Of a stretch of 64,000 bases of DNA, positions 60,196 through 64,000 are shown in pieces. The number at the start of each line of letters is the position of its first letter. Within the stretch, counting starts at the first letter, position 1. The translations under genes were made by a program, and so were the position numbers. Source of the stretch: Eonycteris spelaea (lineage: Eukaryota > Chordata > Mammalia > Chiroptera > Pteropodidae); assembly GCA_003508835.1 (NCBI GenBank), contig PUFA01000210.1:183501-247500 (forward strand), in the 5' to 3' direction. Under the pieces are notes generated by a model. That model saw only the letters and a list, made by a program, of their open reading frames with translations. It searched no databases and was not told the DNA's origin.

Positions 60196-60325
60196 AGGAG
60201 TCTGCCATTGACCAGCCATGCGGACCTGGATGAGATGCTTGATGCCTCAGAGCCTTGTCTGGTATCTGGGAATAACTGCCGTCCCTGTTTCACAGGACTG
60301 TTGTAAAAGCACAACCATGAAGATT
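60196..60325 (+). mobile_element. MIR fragment
   Basis: GCGGACCTGGATGAGATGCT, CTGGTATCTGGGAATAACTG and TTTCACAGGACTGTTGTAAA resemble the MIR core. Confidence 0.6.
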
Positions 60326-60839
60326 GTCCTTTGCATGTGAAAAGCTGTTGTAACTTTATGTTATGCTTTGTATCTAGACATAGTTGGAAGGACAGTCCTG
60401 ATCACTTCCCGGGGTGTGCCAGGGCTTTCCAGCAATGAGCAAGAGGGCAAGGTGCCTGAGCTCCCCAGTGAACACACCTCCCAATACTTTGTCTTTGGAA
60501 TCTGTAACTCCTTATTGGTCTCCAGTCACAAGCGATTTGAGACCAGAAGTCAATCGGCCCAACAAAGTGTTGATGAGTTTGGAAAAAGCCAACTTCCTCT
60601 GGCTGAATTTCTCCTGCTGACTCAGGGACACTGAGGCGGCACAGGCCAACTCAAAAACAAATCAGTCTGCCCTCTCTTGTCAGACACCGCTGCCTTCCCC
60701 ACCAACTGGACTCAAGGCCCTCACTAGTGCCCCATACCACCCCTGGCTGTGGGAGTCATCCGCACTGGCAAAACTGGGAGCATCAGTAATTTTCTTCAAA
60801 GGATCCTGTGTCTTGAGAAACCAATATTTAACATCCCCA

Positions 60840-61860
60840 TTTACATTGAAAGCGTGATTCTGATTATGAGATGGTAATGAGGGGATTAGTCAGAGGAGAG
60901 AAAACCCCCTGCCTGGTGCCCCCTCCCATTCTCCCCTCCATTGCCCCTCACAGTGTGGGCTTATTCCTGGAGGGGGAGGTGTGGGGAGGGTGTGGGCGCT
61001 CCCACTGGGAGAGCATCAGAGATGCCAGAGCAGGGTAGGGGTCCTCCAAGACTCCTCTGGAGAGCCCCTTATTCATGTATGGAATCAATTAGCCCCATAA
61101 GGGGCAATGGGTGAGATGCAAGACTCTGAGGGTCCTCGCACTGCTTTCCTCCTGGCTGGGTGGAGGCCTCTGCCTCTGAGTCTATCCAGATAGGTCAGTT
61201 TCCTATGACTGCTTTGCCTCTGAGGTAGAGGACTGAAGTAAAAAATGTCTGTTGAAATAACTTTTTCTTGGCTCCTGGCTCCCCTGGCTTAACCTCAAAT
61301 CCGGTCCCCTTCCCTAAATCTCCTGGATGCCTCTCTGGAATGGCATCCTGGTTCTTCTTGTGCCAGACCTGGCCTCTTAACCAAGTGGCAGATTATCTCT
61401 GGCTCTTCCTGCGGGAGGATGTGGGGGATGGAGAGAACCCAAGGGGGTCGCCCATCCTGAGGCCCGTTTGTTGGTGGACAATTGCGCTCAGACGGGATAA
61501 TTCAGTGTGTGATTGTGGTCACGCCCCCCCTTTTGTGCCCCTTTCAGAGCCAATCTCCCAGGCCCAGATGGGTTAATCCATAATGCAGAGGAGCAAGTAA
61601 TTGGCTGTCAGCCCGGCCCTCTACACCCCCTCCCCTATTAGTGCCACTGTCCTAATGAAGCCCAGCTTGGAGAGCCCCCTTCTCAATGAGGCGCCAGCCC
61701 CAACCCAGCCAGGCACACATGTGTCTCCGCTGCTCTGCCTGAAGCCTGGCTCCCTTTAGGGACCCCCCAGCCCAGCCTCCCTGGGGTGACCCAGCTGCCA
61801 GAGCTTCAGTGGCTGGGGGGTGGGGAGGGAGGCTGTGATGGATGGGAGGGGGTTAGTTAA
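60840..61860. promoter_or_regulatory. Candidate distal enhancer: OTX/PITX-like and TAAT motifs in a GC-rich block
   Basis: The tract has GGATTA (60,883-60,888), TAATGAGG (60,875 on), CAATTAG (61,086-61,092), TAATCC (61,574-61,579), TAATTGG (61,599-61,605) and CTAATGAA (near 61,652). It appears repeat-free, contains no convincing coding frame, and lies in the gap expected between MSANTD2 and ROBO3. Bicoid-type TAATCC and TAATTG cores are bound by many neural homeodomain factors, and ROBO3 is a neural guidance receptor gene. The link to ROBO3 is inference. Confidence 0.35.
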
Positions 61861-61869
61861 TAGAGCCCA

Positions 61870-62945
61870 AAACACATGGGTCCTGTCCCCACACCGACCC
61901 TCCCCCTCACATGCACAAACACACTTTTGCAGCTTCCTCTGACAGCAGCCCTGGGCTTTTGAAATAGCCCCATGGAACATTCCCCACTCCCACCTCCAAT
62001 CTAAGCTGTACTGAAATAGAACCTAAATGGGGGCTGTGAAGCTGCTTCTTTGGACAATGGACCAAGCCATTGCTGCCCACCTCATCCTCGATCTTTGCCA
62101 ATCTAAGTCCCCTGCGGGTTGCTGGCCAAGATAACTCAAGGCAGTGTCAAAATATGAGCTTGGCCCTCAGGCTCCAACTAATGTCTCAGCTAATGTCAGA
62201 ACCTTACCAAGAGATAGTCTTTTCCTCAATTCTTGGACTCCATCTGTTTCTTGATCCTACTTCTCTCCTTACCCACTTCCCAATGAATTCTTTGCTAAGC
62301 CCTAAAGATGAGACAAGTACCCACAGACAAGAGCCGTTCTCCATGTTGGAGCTGCCTTGTTTTGTACTGGGCTTCCCCATCAGGTTCTGAGCTCCCTGTC
62401 TGTGGAAGATTCCAGCCAAGCCTGGACGAGATCTGTTTAAAATATCATAGAAGTAAGGTTTGAGGAGGATATTTGCAAACAGACCTGACATTCTCTGCAC
62501 TTCCTTCCTATTCCTACCTCTCTGTTCCCTCCTTCTCTTAATACAAAGGGCTTTGCTGACCTTCCTTCCAAACCAAAAAAGGAAAAAAGAGACTGGCAGT
62601 TGCTTGGGGTTGAGCTGCTCCAGGATGCCCATTAGGGCAGGAATTCTGTGTCCCTTCACCCATAATCTGCCTGTCCTCCTTCCTCTACTTACCCCTTTAA
62701 AAGCAATGCTTTTATATTTTTCCATTATTAATTAACAAAAGATTTTTAAATGGGAGAGAGATGGGAGAATTGCACATATACCCTCATACCTAATTCAACC
62801 ATTGATTATATTGTTTTTTATCCCATTTTTTATATACATATAGAAAACCACTCAGCACAACTAAAGTATTTATTAAATGTCTCCTATGAGCCAGACTCCA
62901 GGACAGAAGGATCTCTTTAGATACTGGAGATAGGTCCAGTATTCA
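61870..62945. other. Intergenic stretch
   Basis: No gene or confident repeat. An antisense open frame of about 170 codons at 62,204-62,725 has no recognisable family and no supporting features. Confidence 0.4.
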
Positions 62946-62946
62946 A

Positions 62947-62988
62947 AGGTTGCTTTTGTGTGTGGCTATGAACACACAAAAGCAACCT
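62947..62988. repeat. Perfect 17-bp inverted repeat with 8-nt loop
   Basis: AGGTTGCTTTTGTGTGT (62,947-62,963) is followed by an 8-nt spacer and its exact reverse complement ACACACAAAAGCAACCT (62,972-62,988). Pairing is perfect over 17 bp and stops abruptly at both sides. It is not part of any repeat I recognise. Confidence 0.9.
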
Positions 62989-63359
62989 AAGAAACACAGA
63001 GAATAAGATTCAGTGATGCAAAGTGGAAAATTTTTCACATATATACTCAATGCAAAAGCATTTCCCCCTGAATGCAAATCATTAGAGGCAAGGGAATATT
63101 CTCTTTAATTGAAAAATAGGATATCTTCTGTTGGATGCAGGGGATTTGGAGATCTTAATTGGACTCTTCCTTTGTGAATATGGTGCTCACCTACAGAGGA
63201 AGGGGGTGATGGATGTGTGTCAGGTGTTGAGACAGAAGATGAGACAGAGAGTAATAAAAAAAAACAGTCCATTTCTGACTCCCCTGAAACTACAAAAGTG
63301 TCAGGAATTACAGAAATGAGTGATAGGTACCAAGGACTAAGGGATTTAGGAACTAAAAG

Positions 63360-63470
63360 TAGAATGGTAGAAAAAGATCTAGAGGTCTTAGTAGATTATA
63401 CTCAACAATGTGATTATAGAAGTCATTCTGTTAATAGAATTATACATAAGAGAATGCTGGGGAGAATGGG
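63360..63470. repeat. Possible ancient interspersed repeat
   Basis: GAAAAAGATCTAGAGGTCTTAG and CTCAACAATGTGATTATAG resemble an old repeat with 'gatctgggggtcttagtggac...aacagtgtgatg'. It may be the same unnamed family as the piece at 13,490-13,640. Confidence 0.35.
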
Positions 63471-63747
63471 AACAGGGTGGGTCTTCTTTCTGCTATCCTC
63501 AGGTGCAGGTCTTTCACAGAGATGTGGTATACCAAGAATACAGGTGTAGGGTCAGCCTGAGTTTAAGTCATTGATCCTCCCTTTACTAGACAAGTAACTT
63601 TGTGTGTGTTATGGTGGGGGGTCGGAGGAAGGGAGACAAGGAACCATATATGATCTGTTGCTCACCCCCACTGGGCTATGCCTGCAAGTGGCCCAGTAGG
63701 GTTGCTGACTTCAGAGTGAAGATGCAAGGGGACCACAGTGATCCAGC

Positions 63748-63875
63748 CACTCTGCGCCTGTCTTCCCATCTGTAAAATGAGGGTAATAACAATAGCTATT
63801 CATGGAGTTATTAGGAAAATTAAATAGGTAAAGCACTTAGAATACCCCTGATAATAGTAAGTTCACAGTAAATGT
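63748..63875 (+). mobile_element. MIR 3' part
   Basis: CTTCCCATCTGTAAAATGAG, TTAGGAAAATTAAATAGGTA and AGTTCACAGTAAATGTTATC follow the MIR order. Confidence 0.75.
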
Positions 63876-64000
63876 TATCGACTAGAATTCATATCTTCAT
63901 TAATGTTAAGTGAGTACCAACTATATGCTACACATTATGTTAGGCACCAGGGTACAAAGATAAATAAGATATAATTCCTGCTCTCTAAAGAGAACTTGCA

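Noticed and set aside
62204..62725. 173-codon minus-strand frame
   Set aside because: No recognisable family, no splice or promoter context; chance length.
54990..64000. First exons of ROBO3
   Set aside because: I looked for the expected signal peptide and first Ig-domain coding sequence and saw none. ROBO3 probably begins beyond the right edge.

Overview
This window looks like nuclear DNA from a placental mammal. It holds one split gene with long introns, two CpG islands, and many old mammalian repeats (MIR, L2, L1M, hAT-Charlie, Tigger, a MaLR-type LTR). I saw no Alu, rodent B1/B2, carnivore SINEC, horse ERE, ruminant, pig or whale SINE. The younger LINE tails look laurasiatherian, and one (about 8,940-9,125) resembles tails I associate with bats. 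The species call is inference only.

The one clear protein-coding gene is MSANTD2 (Myb/SANT DNA-binding domain containing 2), on the minus strand. Exon 1 lies in a CpG island near 31.2-31.7 kb. It is followed by a 21-kb intron 1, exon 2 (9,844-10,099), exon 3 (8,020-8,080) and a terminal coding exon (3,874-4,727). All junctions have GT/AG borders and matching phases. The coding exons total 1,636 nt, one more than a multiple of three. The extra base sits in a GGG run in the last exon and shifts the frame, which points to an assembly error or a real truncating allele. In human the neighbours are ESAM (downstream) and ROBO3 (upstream); neither complete gene is inside this window.

Left flank, 1-3.4 kb: GC-rich start with a strong CTCF-like motif, then low-information DNA. 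Gene body, 3.4-31.7 kb: mostly repeats, plus an unprocessed broken copy of two ESAM exons in antisense orientation (23.3-23.9 kb) and a 108-nt candidate cassette exon in intron 1 (20,758-20,865). Right flank, 32-64 kb: intergenic DNA with L1 elements, a Tigger transposon carrying transposase remnants, three processed pseudogenes (TMSB4X-like, SLC25A3-like, AK4-like), an orphan CpG island at about 55.0-55.7 kb, long simple repeats, and a tract with clustered homeodomain-type motifs that could be a distal enhancer. Two of the processed pseudogenes sit inside older repeats, which gives a relative chronology.

I did not find a new multi-gene system. The most useful leads are the MSANTD2 frameshift, the frame-compatible cassette exon, the ESAM fragment, the orphan CpG island and a perfect 17-bp hairpin near 62.95 kb.
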